Assembly (NCBI GenBank): GCA_035523995.1
Contig: DATKPQ010000143.1
Coordinates: forward strand, 8,874-72,873
Source of the DNA: JASHVB01 sp035523995
GTDB lineage: Bacteria > Pseudomonadota > Alphaproteobacteria > Acetobacterales > Acetobacteraceae
Length of the DNA: 64,000 nucleotides
Direction: 5' to 3'
Part shown: positions 42,467-51,229 of the stretch, piece after piece
How positions within the stretch are numbered: the first letter of the stretch is position 1
Layout: each line of letters starts with the position of its first letter
Notes under the pieces: model-generated
The model's database searches: none
What the model saw: only the letters and a program-made list of their open reading frames with translations
Told to the model about the DNA's origin: nothing
Program-made: the position numbers and the translations under genes

Positions 42467-42820
42467 AGGCCGCCCGCAGCTCCGCCCTGCCGCGACTGCA
42501 TCGCCTCCGGCGAGCGAAATCTTCTGGATTGCGCCCGGAGCACCGTCACGTCATTGCAGTATTGCTTTCAACTGCCGGGCGACGATTGCGGCGGAATTAT
42601 CCACAAAAACGGGAATATATCTTCAATCGTTTGACCGGGCCAAACGCCTTGATGGTTGGGCGAAATCCAGAACATTGACTTGACCTGACGCGGGTACAGG
42701 ACTGAACTGGCGCGCCGTAACGACGGTTGTGATTTGACACGTCGTTAGGACCGCTGTCGACAGCACTTTGCCCTTTTTTGGCGTACACGCTGATCTGCCA
42801 CCACAATCGAACGAGGAGCA
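42467..42820. other. Gap upstream of dps, no gene
   Basis: 354 bp. An AT-rich stretch near 42590-42630 (TTATCCACAAAAACGGGAAT) is likely to contain the dps promoter. No OxyR- or Fur-like palindrome was recognised. Confidence 0.4.
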
Positions 42821-43360
42821 ATGAAGATGGCCCAAGCACGCGCCAAGGAGCTGAATGTCCGCGAACACCTGGGAAGCCCGACCGACCTGACATCCGAGGC
42901 GACACGCGATATCTCGGCGGCCCTGAGTGCCCTGTTGGCGGATACATTTGCCCTCTACCTGAAGACCAAGAATTTTCACTGGCATATGAGTGGGCCGCAC
43001 TTCCGCGACTACCACTTGCTGCTCGACGAGCATGGCGATCAGATCTTTGCCATGACGGACCCGATTGCCGAGCGCGCACGCAAGATCGGCGGCACGACGA
43101 TCCGTTCGATTGGCCATATCGCACGCCAGCAGCGACTCAAGGACAACGACGCCGAATATGTCGACCCGCAGGACATGCTGGCAGAGCTGCGTGAGGACAA
43201 TCAGTCGCTTACCGTGACGATGCGCGAAGTTCACGATGTCTGCGATGAGCATGGCGACGTGGCAACCGCCAGCTTGCTGGAGGTCTGGATCGACGAGACC
43301 GAACGCCGCACCTGGTTCCTGTTCGAGGCGACGCGCAGCGGCTCGGGACGGAACGCTTGA
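42821..43360 (+). CDS. Dps family ferritin-like protein
   Basis: 179 residues. Dps forms a 12-mer shell that oxidises Fe(II) with H2O2 and protects DNA. Ferroxidase ligands are visible in LKTKNFHWHMSGPHFRDYHLLLDEHGDQIFAMTDPIAERARKIGG: the H-W-H and the DEHGDQ Asp/Glu. The C-terminal ETERRTWFLFEATRSG is typical. The start ATG 42821 has ACGAGGAG upstream. Its proximity to bfd-bfr (2.2 kb) groups iron-storage genes in this part of the genome. Confidence 0.93.
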   Translation: MKMAQARAKELNVREHLGSPTDLTSEATRDISAALSALLADTFALYLKTKNFHWHMSGPHFRDYHLLLDEHGDQIFAMTDPIAERARKIGGTTIRSIGHIARQQRLKDNDAEYVDPQDMLAELREDNQSLTVTMREVHDVCDEHGDVATASLLEVWIDETERRTWFLFEATRSGSGRNA

Positions 43361-43766
43361 CGACGAGATCGGCCAGGGCGGCGGTATGCACCCTGCCCGG
43401 GGCTTGGGAGCGGCCAGCGGCGCAAGCTTGCCGGCCACACCACGCTCAACAAAGCGGCGCATTGCCGGCGGCTAACAAACCGCCAGTGGACTTTCGCAGC
43501 CCCGGCGAAAGTCGCGGACCTGGCCATCGGCGCTGCGGCCCAATGGTACCTCGCTGCCGGCGGTGAGGCACGAGGATCTGTACCCGCGCAATAGCTCTTC
43601 CGCCGACTACTGTCAGGCATTGCACCGATGCCCCGCAGTTCCGACGACGCTCAGCGCCTGCCGCGGCGGAGTCGGCCGGGAGGTCGGCGGCGAAGCTGGC
43701 GCCAATCCGTGAAACGGAGCAGTAAAGCGCTGGCGCCAGTGTGACGGCCAGGGGGGAGATGCGCCT
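43361..43766. other. Gene-free gap after dps
   Basis: 406 bp with no recognised gene. A small hairpin GACTTTCGC / GGCGAAAGTC lies around 43490-43515. Confidence 0.4.
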
Positions 43767-43970
43767 ATGCGTCGCTTGATTTGCTTGGGCCTCGCGCTGT
43801 CGATGGGGCTGGCGCTCTCGGCATGTGAACAGACTCATCCAATGACGGATACCGGCGCCGCACTGGACAGGGCAGGGACGCAAGCGGGACAGGCGATCGG
43901 ACGTGCCGGCGAAGCCACAGGGAATGCCGTCAACCGGGCTGGCGAATGGATACAAGAAAAATCCCAGTGA
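43767..43970 (+). CDS. Small lipoprotein (entericidin-like)
   Basis: 67 residues. MRRLICLGLALSMGLALSAC is a short lipoprotein signal with lipobox LSAC (Cys20). The mature part is a small helix-like repeat of Gly/Ala/Arg (GAALDRAGTQAGQAIGRAGEATGNAVNRAGEW), similar to entericidin-type peptides. It is predicted to be anchored to the envelope. GGGGGGAG lies 7 nt before the ATG. Stand-alone, between dps and the SirB1-like gene. Confidence 0.7.
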   Translation: MRRLICLGLALSMGLALSACEQTHPMTDTGAALDRAGTQAGQAIGRAGEATGNAVNRAGEWIQEKSQ

Positions 43971-44262
43971 CGGTTCGTTGACCAGGTCCCGCAACTGGCT
44001 GTCGGCGTAAGATAGAAATGTTGGCCGGCGCGCAAACTAGAGATGACACCCCGATTGCGGCGGCGCGCTTTTCACCACAATTGTCCCCGCCAGATTGCCT
44101 TGCACATCCACCGTTGGTTGCCCGACCGCCGCATCGGACGCGGCAAAGCAGCTGCAAAGCTGCGATCAGCCGGAAGTAACGGAAAACCAACAGTACGGAA
44201 AGTCCAGGCGGCGACAGCGCGGCCCCGCATCGCAGGGAGAGCAATTGTCTGTCCCGCAAGCC

Positions 44263-45081
44263 TCAATTCAGCCGCCCGCGCAGCCCATTCATCGCCGAGC
44301 GAATCCGCGCCGCGGTATCGCCCCGCGGCACCAGCGCCAGGCAGCGTTCGAAACATCGCAGCGCCGCGCCGACACGGTCCAGGTTCTGGTTCAGCATCGC
44401 GGCCTGCCGCCACAGCTCGGCCTGGTCTGGGGCAATGCGCAGCATGTCCTCCACGCAGGCCAGCGCGCCGTCCAGATGGCCCGCCTGAAGCCGGCGCGTA
44501 ACGATATTGTTCTGCAGCCGCATCAGCACCTGCCGCGCGTTCATCGGCGCGAGCAAGCCGGGGCGCAGTTCCGCGTGGTCGCCTTCGATGCGTTGCAGCA
44601 GGCCGCGCAGATCGTCGGCGTCCATGGCGACGCCGCCGTGGAACACGTCCAGCACCACCTGCGTGGACCTGCCTTGCAGTGCGATCATGAAATGCGCCGG
44701 GAAGTCGACGCCGTTGGCGTCCCACCCAGCGGCGCGCGCGGCATGCAGCCAGATGATGCCGAGCGCGACCGGCAGCCCGCGGCGGCGGTCGATCACGCGG
44801 ATCAGGTTGGCGTTGGCGAGGTCGTCGTAGGTGTCCGCGTCACCATGGAAACCGTGGCGCACCGCCAGCAACTCGGCGAGTGCGTCAGCGCGGTGGGACA
44901 GGCGGGCGATGTCGGCCAGCGCGGACGCATCCCGGGCGATGGCGGACAGCGCGGCGTTGGCCGCCTGCCAGTCGGCGCTGGGCGCATCGACGCGGGCCAA
45001 CTGCAAGGCGGCGCCCGCGAGATCAATCTCGGTATCGGGCAGCAGGCCGATCGCTTCCAACGCGGCGCGTGGGTCGATCAT
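44263..45081 (-). CDS. SirB1-like transglutaminase-fold/TPR protein
   Basis: 272 residues. The N-terminal two thirds are a transglutaminase-like domain of SirB1 type: FHGDADTYDDLANANLIRVIDRRRGLPVALGIIWLHAARAAGWDANGVDFPAHFMIAL, with the conserved PVALGIIW and the GVDFPAHF His. The nucleophile Cys of true transglutaminases is not seen, as usual for this family. The C-terminal part (ARQVLMRLQNNIVTRRLQAGHLDGALACVEDMLRIAPDQAELWRQ) is a TPR pair. Function unknown. The start ATG 45081 fits the family; longer frames upstream are unsupported. Confidence 0.82.
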   Translation of the reverse strand: MIDPRAALEAIGLLPDTEIDLAGAALQLARVDAPSADWQAANAALSAIARDASALADIARLSHRADALAELLAVRHGFHGDADTYDDLANANLIRVIDRRRGLPVALGIIWLHAARAAGWDANGVDFPAHFMIALQGRSTQVVLDVFHGGVAMDADDLRGLLQRIEGDHAELRPGLLAPMNARQVLMRLQNNIVTRRLQAGHLDGALACVEDMLRIAPDQAELWRQAAMLNQNLDRVGAALRCFERCLALVPRGDTAARIRSAMNGLRGRLN

Positions 45082-45475
45082 GCGCGGTGTGCCCCGGGTC
45101 TCATCCGCTGGAGTGTGGGGGCGCGGCTGCGGGCAGGCAAGCGCAGCGGCCTCGCGTGCAATAGCCGCAGGCGAGGGATTGCGCGGTATGGCCATAAGGC
45201 CTGCGCGACTCGGGTGCACGGCTCGATTTGGAGCTGCATTGCGCGTTCGCCCCGCCGCGCGATCGGTGCGCACGATCGCAGCATCCGTAGCAGCATCCGT
45301 GCCTGTCTTACCGGCGTTTGATTGCCTATGAAAATAGAACCGATCCCTGACCCGGCGAAAGCTGCGGACCACGGAGCGGCTCGATACCGCCGTGGCATCC
45401 GTCAAAGCGTGACGAAGGCCGCCGCGCCGCCGCCAATGCCATGCGCTCCACGCCGACGCGCTATGCGCGCATCCC
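45082..45475. other. Divergent gap between SirB1-like and bfd genes
   Basis: No gene recognised; frames in it are unsupported. The right end leads into the iron-box palindrome described separately. Confidence 0.4.
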
Positions 45476-45496
45476 AATTGCAAATGATTTGCAATT
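45476..45496 (+). promoter_or_regulatory. Fur/Irr-like operator upstream of bfd
   Basis: A perfect 10-1-10 palindrome: AATTGCAAAT, one central G, then ATTTGCAATT. Its core TGCAAAT-G-ATTTGCA matches the 7-1-7 Fur-box layout TGATAAT-G-ATTATCA at 11 of 15 bases. It lies 62 nt before the bfd ATG, a normal distance for an operator at the promoter. A Fur-family regulator (Fur, or Irr in alphaproteobacteria) is inferred to control bfd-bfr by iron. Confidence 0.7.
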
Positions 45497-45557
45497 ACGA
45501 GCCGCCGTTGCTATCTTTGGGATCTGACCGCACACCACCGAAAGCCGCTCCGTCTCC

Positions 45558-45755
45558 ATGTACGTCTGCCTGTGCAACGCACTGACCGACCATCATGTGC
45601 GCGCGGCCGCCCTCGCCGGCGCCAACCGCCCCAGCGAAGTCTATCGCGCCTGCGGCTGCGCCGCCCAGTGCGGCACATGCTCCACAACTGTTCGCCGCAT
45701 CGTCAACGAGACCGCCGCCAACGACCTGCGCCCCGACCTTCTGGCCGCCGACTAG
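45558..45755 (+). CDS. bfd: Bacterioferritin-associated ferredoxin
   Basis: 65 residues. Helical [2Fe-2S] BFD fold: MYVCLCNALTD with Cys4 and Cys6, then CGCAAQCGTCSTTVRRIV with the remaining cluster Cys (CGxCxxxV pattern). It docks on bacterioferritin and reduces its ferric core so that iron is released. Located 100 nt upstream of bfr on the same strand, behind the iron-box palindrome. Start ATG 45558. Confidence 0.92.
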   Translation: MYVCLCNALTDHHVRAAALAGANRPSEVYRACGCAAQCGTCSTTVRRIVNETAANDLRPDLLAAD

Positions 45756-45855
45756 CGGCCACCGCCGCCCCAGCCTGGAAATCGCCGCACCGTCCAGTTA
45801 GCATTGCCTCCCGCACGGAAGGCGAGTCGCCGCCGCCAAGCCCATCAGGAGACGG

Positions 45856-46347
45856 ATGATGCAGGGCGATCCGAAGGTAATCGAGTACCTCAACACGGTC
45901 CTCACCAACGAACTCACCGCCATCAACCAGTATTTCCTGCACGCCCGCATGCTGGACAACTGGGGCGTCACCCGCCTCGGCAAGCGCGAATACGACGAGT
46001 CCATCGAGGAAATGCGCCACGCCGACTGGCTCATCAAGCGCATCCTGTTCCTCGAAGGCCTGCCCAACGTCCAGCGCCTGAACGCCGTCCTGATCGGTCA
46101 GAGCCCGGAAGAAGTCCTGCGCGCCGACATGAAGCAGGAGGAAAAAGCCGTCGCTGACCTGCGCGAAGCCATCCCCTATTGCGAATCCGTCCGCGATTTC
46201 CCCAGTCGCGATTTGTTCTCGCACATCCTCCGCGACGAGGAAGACCATATCGACTTCATCGAGACCCAGCTCGACCTGCTCTCCCGCATTGGCGTGCAGA
46301 ACTGGATCCAGCTCAACAGCGCCCCCGCCCACGACAGCAAGGATTGA
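45856..46347 (+). CDS. bfr: Bacterioferritin
   Basis: 163 residues. 24-mer iron store with heme. The di-iron site residues are all present: NELTAINQYFLHARM (Glu), ESIEEMRHADWLI (Glu and His, plus the Met that ligates heme), KQEEKAVADLREAI (Glu) and RDEEDHIDFIETQLDLL (Glu and His). The start ATG 45856 has AGGAG upstream; the adjacent second ATG (45859) would drop one residue. Downstream of bfd. Confidence 0.95.
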   Translation: MMQGDPKVIEYLNTVLTNELTAINQYFLHARMLDNWGVTRLGKREYDESIEEMRHADWLIKRILFLEGLPNVQRLNAVLIGQSPEEVLRADMKQEEKAVADLREAIPYCESVRDFPSRDLFSHILRDEEDHIDFIETQLDLLSRIGVQNWIQLNSAPAHDSKD

Positions 46348-46480
46348 CGGCGCTCGCGCTTGTCTCATCTCAGGCGGCAGCGTATGCGTCCGCGGCCCCG
46401 CGCCGGGGCCCGCCCGCATGGTCGTCAGGTAGCACCTTGGTGAGCGTCCGTCCCATCCTTCGCCCGCCAAGGCAGCGGGC

Positions 46481-48370
46481 ATGAGCCAAACGGTTGCCGC
46501 CACCACATCCCGGCGCGCGATCCCGCGTTTCGGTGTGTTGCTCGCCGTGCTCGGCGTGGTCTACGGCGACATCGGCACCAGCCCGCTCTACGCGATGAAG
46601 GCCAGCCTCGGGTTCTTCGTCGGCATCCGCATCAGCAGCGTCGAGGTCCTGGGCATCCTCTCTCTGTTCTTTTGGTCGCTGATCCTGATCGTGACGGTCA
46701 AATACGTCACCCTGGTGATGCGCGCCGACAACCGCGGCGAGGGCGGCATCCTGGCGTTGATGGCCCTGGCCCAGAGGGTCTCGGTCGGCACCGCCATGCG
46801 CAGCTTCCTCGGCCTGGTCGGCATCGCCGGCGCCTGCTTGTTCTTTGGCGATGGCGTGATCACGCCGGCGATTTCGGTGCTGTCCGCCGTCGAGGGCCTG
46901 GAAGTCTCCGCCCCGACGCTGCGCGAGTTTGTGCTGCCGATCAGCCTGGCCGTCATCATCGCCCTGTTCGCCGTGCAATGGCGCGGCACCGCCAGCGTCG
47001 GACGAGTCTTCGGACCGGTCATGGCAATCTGGTTCGTTGCGATCGGCGCACTGGGCCTCACCGAGATCGTGCGTCATCCGTTCGTCATGCTGGCGATGTC
47101 CCCCAGCTACGCGGTCGCCTTGGTGCTGAAATACAAGGCGCTGGCCTTCCTCGTGCTGGGCGCGGTGGTGCTGTGCGTGACCGGCGCCGAGGCCCTGTAC
47201 GCCGACATGGGCCATTTCGGTGTCAAACCGATACGCGTGAGCTGGACGTTCTTCGTCCTGCCCTCCCTGGTACTGAACTATTTCGGCCAGGGCGCATTGC
47301 TGATCATGCATCCCAAGGCACTGGACAACCCGTTCTTCCTGCTCGCGCCGGAGCCGATCCGGCTGCCGATGGTCGTGCTGGCAACAGTGGCAACCGTGAT
47401 CGCCAGCCAGGCTGTGATCACGGGCGCCTATTCCATGACCCGTCAATGCGTGCAGCTTGGCCTGCTGCCGCGGATGACGGTGCGGCATACGTCGACGCAT
47501 GAGCAAGGCCAGATCTACATGCCGCAGGTGAACACGTTCCTTGCCGTTGGCGTGGTGATCCTGGTACTGGCCTTCAAATCCAGCGATAGCCTGGCCTCGG
47601 CCTACGGCATCGCCGTGACCGGGACGTTCATGTGCACCGCGGTCCTGGCAATGGTGGTGTTCCGCCGGCAGTTCGGCTGGTCGCGCACCGCCACGGTAAG
47701 CGTGTTCGGCGGGCTGTTCCTGATCGACATCACCTTCTTTTCGGCGAACACGCTGAAGGTGGTGGAAGGCGGCTGGGTGCCGCTGGTCCTCGGCGTGGGT
47801 CTGACGGCGCTGATGACCTCGTGGAAGCGCGGCCGCGACCTGCTGCTGGCCCGCTGGCAACAGGACAGCATGCCGCTGGCATTGTTCCTTGCGCGCCTGC
47901 CCCAGTCGCGCACCATTCGCGTGCCCGGGCTGGCGGTGTTCCTGACCAGCCAGCCGGATTACGTCCCCACTTCGCTGCTGCACAACCTGAAGCACAACAA
48001 GGTGCTGCATGAGCAAGTCTTGTTCGTGACGGTGCAGACCGTGGATGAACCCGAAGTGACGGAGAATCGGCGGGCCGATGTCTCCGAACTGTCACCCGGC
48101 ATTTATCGCGTGATCCTGCGGTATGGGTTCATGGAGAGTCCGAACATCCCGCAAACGCTGGAGGGACTGCAGGGCCGGATCCCGTTCGATCCGATGCAGG
48201 CGAGCTATTTCCTCGGCCGCGAAGTCCTGGTGCCGGCAATGGTACCGAAAATGCCGTGGTGGCGCCTGTGGTTGTTCCTGGTGATGGCGCGCAATGCGGT
48301 GCCGGCCACAGAGTTCTTCCGGATTCCGTCCGATCGGGTGGTGGAACTGGGAGTACGCGTAGCGATCTGA
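46481..48370 (+). CDS. kup: Kup-type potassium uptake protein
   Basis: 629 residues, full length. K+/H+ symporter of the KUP/HAK/KT family. N-terminal signature GVVYGDIGTSPLYAMKA, then SLFFWSLILIVTVKYVTLVMRADNRGEGGILALMAL, GDGVITPAISVLSAVEGL and VTGAEALYADMGHFG. About 12 membrane helices followed by a cytosolic C-terminal domain (from about residue 470). The ATG at 46481 lacks a strong ribosome site. A family A palindrome starts 11 nt after the stop. Confidence 0.95.
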   Translation: MSQTVAATTSRRAIPRFGVLLAVLGVVYGDIGTSPLYAMKASLGFFVGIRISSVEVLGILSLFFWSLILIVTVKYVTLVMRADNRGEGGILALMALAQRVSVGTAMRSFLGLVGIAGACLFFGDGVITPAISVLSAVEGLEVSAPTLREFVLPISLAVIIALFAVQWRGTASVGRVFGPVMAIWFVAIGALGLTEIVRHPFVMLAMSPSYAVALVLKYKALAFLVLGAVVLCVTGAEALYADMGHFGVKPIRVSWTFFVLPSLVLNYFGQGALLIMHPKALDNPFFLLAPEPIRLPMVVLATVATVIASQAVITGAYSMTRQCVQLGLLPRMTVRHTSTHEQGQIYMPQVNTFLAVGVVILVLAFKSSDSLASAYGIAVTGTFMCTAVLAMVVFRRQFGWSRTATVSVFGGLFLIDITFFSANTLKVVEGGWVPLVLGVGLTALMTSWKRGRDLLLARWQQDSMPLALFLARLPQSRTIRVPGLAVFLTSQPDYVPTSLLHNLKHNKVLHEQVLFVTVQTVDEPEVTENRRADVSELSPGIYRVILRYGFMESPNIPQTLEGLQGRIPFDPMQASYFLGREVLVPAMVPKMPWWRLWLFLVMARNAVPATEFFRIPSDRVVELGVRVAI

Positions 48371-48380
48371 GAGGTTTGCC

Positions 48381-48471
48381 TGTCATTGCGAGGAGCGAAG
48401 CGACGAAGCAACCTCGGTCATGAGCGGCGCTTCGTGACCGAGGTTGCTTCGTCGCTTCGCTCCTGGCGACA
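48381..48471. repeat. Long palindromic intergenic repeat, family A, copy 5 (best conserved)
   Basis: Left arm TGTCATTGCGAGGAGCGAAG and right arm ending CTTCGCTCCTGGCGACA. The inner arms GCGACGAAGCAACCTCGGTCA and their complement are perfect around a 14-nt loop. It begins 11 nt after the kup stop and abuts the family B copy at 48475. Confidence 0.9.
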
Positions 48472-48474
48472 AAG

Positions 48475-48664
48475 TTCCCGTCAACGCCGGGCTCGACCCG
48501 GCTGTCTTCCCCAACTGATCCGGCGAGTACCGAACGCGTCCCGATCGATGATTCGCAGATGGCCGGGTCAGGCCCGGACCTGACAAAAAACGTTTGGCGT
48601 GCGGCACTTTCATCCAATCGCGGGTCGGCCCCGCCGGCCGGTAGTAACCCGCAATGACATGCGG
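48475..48664. repeat. Dispersed ~190-bp repeat, family B, copy 2
   Basis: Same order of blocks as the copy at 384: CCGTCAACGCCGGGCTCGAC at the left, then GAACGCGTCCCGATCGATGA, and GTAACCCGCAATGACATGCG at the right. Estimated similarity is about 80 percent by eye. Lies between kup and accC. Confidence 0.8.
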
Positions 48665-48687
48665 CCACGACAATAAGGCGCGGGGGA

Positions 48688-50025
48688 CTACCGTGCCACG
48701 AACTTCTCCAGCCAATGAATCGTATAATCCCCTGCCTGGAAGTCCGGATCATCGACGATGCGCTGATGCAGCGGCACTGTCGTTTGAATCCCGACGATCG
48801 CGAACTCCTCCAGTGCGCGACGCAGGCGATTGATCGCATCGATCCGTGTCGGTGCGTGCACGATCAGCTTCGCCACCATGCTGTCGTAATAAGGCGGCAC
48901 CATATATCCCGCGTACAACGCCGAATCCACCCGCACGCCCAACCCACCCGGCGCATGGAACACCGACACCCGGCCCGGTGTCGGCACGAACGTGTCCGGA
49001 TCTTCGGCGGTAATCCGGCACTCGATAGCGTGGCCAGAAAACCGAATATCCCCCTGCCCGTACCCCAGAGGCGCACCCGCAGCGATGCGGATTTGCTCCC
49101 GCACCAGGTCAATACCGCACACCATCTCGGTGACCGGGTGCTCCACCTGAAGCCGCGTATTCATTTCGATGAACGCGAACCTGCCGTCCTGATACAAAAA
49201 CTCCAGCGTCCCCGCGTTGCGATAGCCGAGCTGCCGCAGCGCTGCCGTGGCCCGCGCACCCAATGCGTCGCGGTCGGCCGCCGAGATCGCCGGCGACCCG
49301 GCTTCCTCCAGCAGCTTCTGGTGCCGGCGCTGCAAGCTGCAATCGCGCTCGCCGTAATGCACCACGTTGCCGTGCCCGTCCGCCATCACCTGCAATTCGA
49401 TATGGCGCGGCCGGTCCAGATACTTCTCCAGATACACCGCATCGTTGCCAAACGCGTTGCGCGCCTCAGCGCGCGCAACACTGAACGCTTCCTCCAGCGA
49501 CGCGGCGTCGCCCGCCACCTTCATGCCGCGCCCGCCGCCACCGGCAACCGCCTTCACCAGCACCGGATAGCCGACCTCGCCCGCCACCCGCCGAGCCGTC
49601 GCGATGTCCGCCACCACCCCATCCGACCCCGGCACCAGAGGCACCCCCAGCGACGCCATCGCTGTCTTTGCCGCCACCTTGTCGCCCATCATGGCGATAT
49701 GCGCCGACGATGGGCCAATGAAGGTCAGCCCATGCGCCTCCACCATCTCCACGAAGCGTGCGTTCTCGGACAGGAAACCATAGCCGGGATGGATCGCATC
49801 GGCCCCGGTGATGCTGGCCGCCGACAGGATCGCCGGAATGTTCAGATAGCTGTCCTTCGCCGGCGGCGGGCCGATGCAAACGCTTTCCTCCGCCAGGCGG
49901 ACATGCATCGCCTCGGAGTCGGCGGTGGAGTGCACCGCGACCGTAGGGATCCCTAACTCGCGGCAGGCACGCTGAATGCGCAGCGCGATCTCGCCACGAT
50001 TGGCAATGAGGATCTTCTGAAACAA
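48688..50025 (-). CDS. accC: Biotin carboxylase subunit of acetyl-CoA carboxylase
   Basis: 445 residues. Carboxylates the biotin on AccB with ATP and bicarbonate. MFQKILIANRGEIALRIQRAC, the ATP-grasp region KAVAGGGGRGMKVAG, the CSLQRRHQKLLEEAGSP motif and FIEMNTRLQVEHPVTE are intact and match AccC from many bacteria. Last gene of aroQ-accB-accC, 9 nt after accB. The accA and accD subunits are elsewhere. Confidence 0.96.
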   Translation of the reverse strand: MFQKILIANRGEIALRIQRACRELGIPTVAVHSTADSEAMHVRLAEESVCIGPPPAKDSYLNIPAILSAASITGADAIHPGYGFLSENARFVEMVEAHGLTFIGPSSAHIAMMGDKVAAKTAMASLGVPLVPGSDGVVADIATARRVAGEVGYPVLVKAVAGGGGRGMKVAGDAASLEEAFSVARAEARNAFGNDAVYLEKYLDRPRHIELQVMADGHGNVVHYGERDCSLQRRHQKLLEEAGSPAISAADRDALGARATAALRQLGYRNAGTLEFLYQDGRFAFIEMNTRLQVEHPVTEMVCGIDLVREQIRIAAGAPLGYGQGDIRFSGHAIECRITAEDPDTFVPTPGRVSVFHAPGGLGVRVDSALYAGYMVPPYYDSMVAKLIVHAPTRIDAINRLRRALEEFAIVGIQTTVPLHQRIVDDPDFQAGDYTIHWLEKFVAR

Positions 50026-50034
50026 GACAGCCGG

Positions 50035-50493
50035 CTATTCCAGGATCATCAGCACTTCGCCGTATTCGACCGGCGCGCCGTTCTGCACCAGCACGCGCGC
50101 CACCGTCCCGGCCTTCGGTGCCTTGATCTGGTTGAAGGTCTTCATCGCTTCGATCAGCAGCAGCGTCTGCCCCGCCGCCACCGTCTGGCCGACCGCGACG
50201 AACGGCGGCGACCCCGGTTCCGGCAGCAAGTACGCCACCCCAACCATCGGGCTGGTCACGGCCCCCGGATGGGCAGCAAGTTCCGCCTCGGCCGATACCG
50301 GCGCAACGGTGGGAGCCGCCCCCGGGGACGCAGCCGGCACCGGCATCGCCGCTACTGCCGCAATCGGCACACCGCCACGAACCACCCGAATACGGCTATC
50401 CTTCTCGGCGATTTCGATCTCGGTCAGACCGGTTTCGGTCAGCACCGCGGCCAGCATGCGGATCGCCTCGGGATCGAATGGAATGCGCGTCAT
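50035..50493 (-). CDS. accB: Biotin carboxyl carrier protein
   Basis: 152 residues. The N-terminal helix domain (DPEAIRMLAAVLTETGLTEIEIAEKDSRIRVVRG) is typical of AccB. The middle is a flexible Ala/Pro linker (AAMPVPAASPGAAPTVAPVSA). The C-terminal biotinyl domain runs from about residue 75 and carries LLIEAMKTFNQIKAPKAG; the biotinylated Lys is the one in AMK. Its start overlaps the aroQ stop by 4 nt (ATGA), so they are coupled. Confidence 0.95.
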   Translation of the reverse strand: MTRIPFDPEAIRMLAAVLTETGLTEIEIAEKDSRIRVVRGGVPIAAVAAMPVPAASPGAAPTVAPVSAEAELAAHPGAVTSPMVGVAYLLPEPGSPPFVAVGQTVAAGQTLLLIEAMKTFNQIKAPKAGTVARVLVQNGAPVEYGEVLMILE

Positions 50494-50963
50494 CCGCCGG
50501 CACCCTGGCTTTCGGCCACGATCTCCGCCATCGCCTGCAGCGCCAACGCGTAGCCGCCTACACCCAGCCCCGCGATCACCCCCACGGCGACCTTGGAAAC
50601 ATAGGAGTGCTGGCGGAACTCCTCGCGCCGGTGGATGTTGGTCACGTGCACCTCGATCACCGGCAGCTCACTGGCAAGCAACGCATCCATCAGCGCGATG
50701 GAGGTGGTGGTGTAGCCGGCGGGATTGATGATGATGCCGGCAGCACGGCCACGGCATTCCTGCACCCACGACACCAGTTCGCCCTCACCGTTGGTCTGGC
50801 GGAAATCGATCGCCAGCCCCAGCCGCTCCGCCGTTTCGGCGCAGAGTTGCTCTGCGTCGTCCAGCGTCGCGCTGCCGTAGAGATGCGGCTGACGCAGGCC
50901 CAGCATGTTCATGTTCGGGCCGTTCAGCACGGCTATCAGCGGCGGGTTTTCGGACTCGGACAT
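50490..50963 (-). CDS. aroQ: Type II 3-dehydroquinate dehydratase
   Basis: About 157 residues from the ATG at 50963 (an ATG at 50981 would add six residues). Shikimate-pathway enzyme. Active-site parts visible are VLNGPNMNMLGLRQPHLYGSATLDD (Tyr and Arg), QTNGEGELVSWVQEC, INPAGYTTTSIALMDAL, then VIEVHVTNIHRREEFR with the Glu/His pair and HSYVSKVAVGVIAGLG. One oddity is the usual THTS segment, which reads TTTS here. First gene of the aroQ-accB-accC operon. Confidence 0.9.
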   Translation of the reverse strand: MSESENPPLIAVLNGPNMNMLGLRQPHLYGSATLDDAEQLCAETAERLGLAIDFRQTNGEGELVSWVQECRGRAAGIIINPAGYTTTSIALMDALLASELPVIEVHVTNIHRREEFRQHSYVSKVAVGVIAGLGVGGYALALQAMAEIVAESQGAGG

Positions 50964-51085
50964 AGGTTGCGCCGGTAGCATAGGCGGGGTTCGGTGTCAG
51001 CCCTTGGTGTGTCGCCCGTCTCGCCGAGTACCAACCGCTGCGTGCGAAGCATCGCCGGAATAGATCGGGAATGTGCTGGGCCGCC

Positions 51086-51136
51086 ACGGCCCCGTGCTGC
51101 CAACGGCCCCGTGCTGCCAACGGCCCCGTGCTGCCA
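51086..51136. repeat. Three exact 17-bp tandem repeats
   Basis: ACGGCCCCGTGCTGCCA occurs three times in perfect tandem in the gap between aroQ and the dioxygenase. No gene reads through it on either strand. Confidence 0.85.
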
Positions 51137-51229
51137 CGTCGATTGGCATTGAAGCTGTTCCGTTGCGATGGCGGCAGGCGGGACCGGTCCTTGAAGAACA
51201 CGGCGGCTGCCCGCCCCACCGCCAATGCT

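Noticed and set aside
46370..48016. A 548-codon open frame opposite kup
   Set aside because: Antisense shadow of a strongly conserved gene; composition rich in His, Gln and Asp as expected for such shadows.
51086..51136. Iteron-type replication origin
   Set aside because: Only three 17-bp repeats, with no DnaA box cluster or rep gene nearby.
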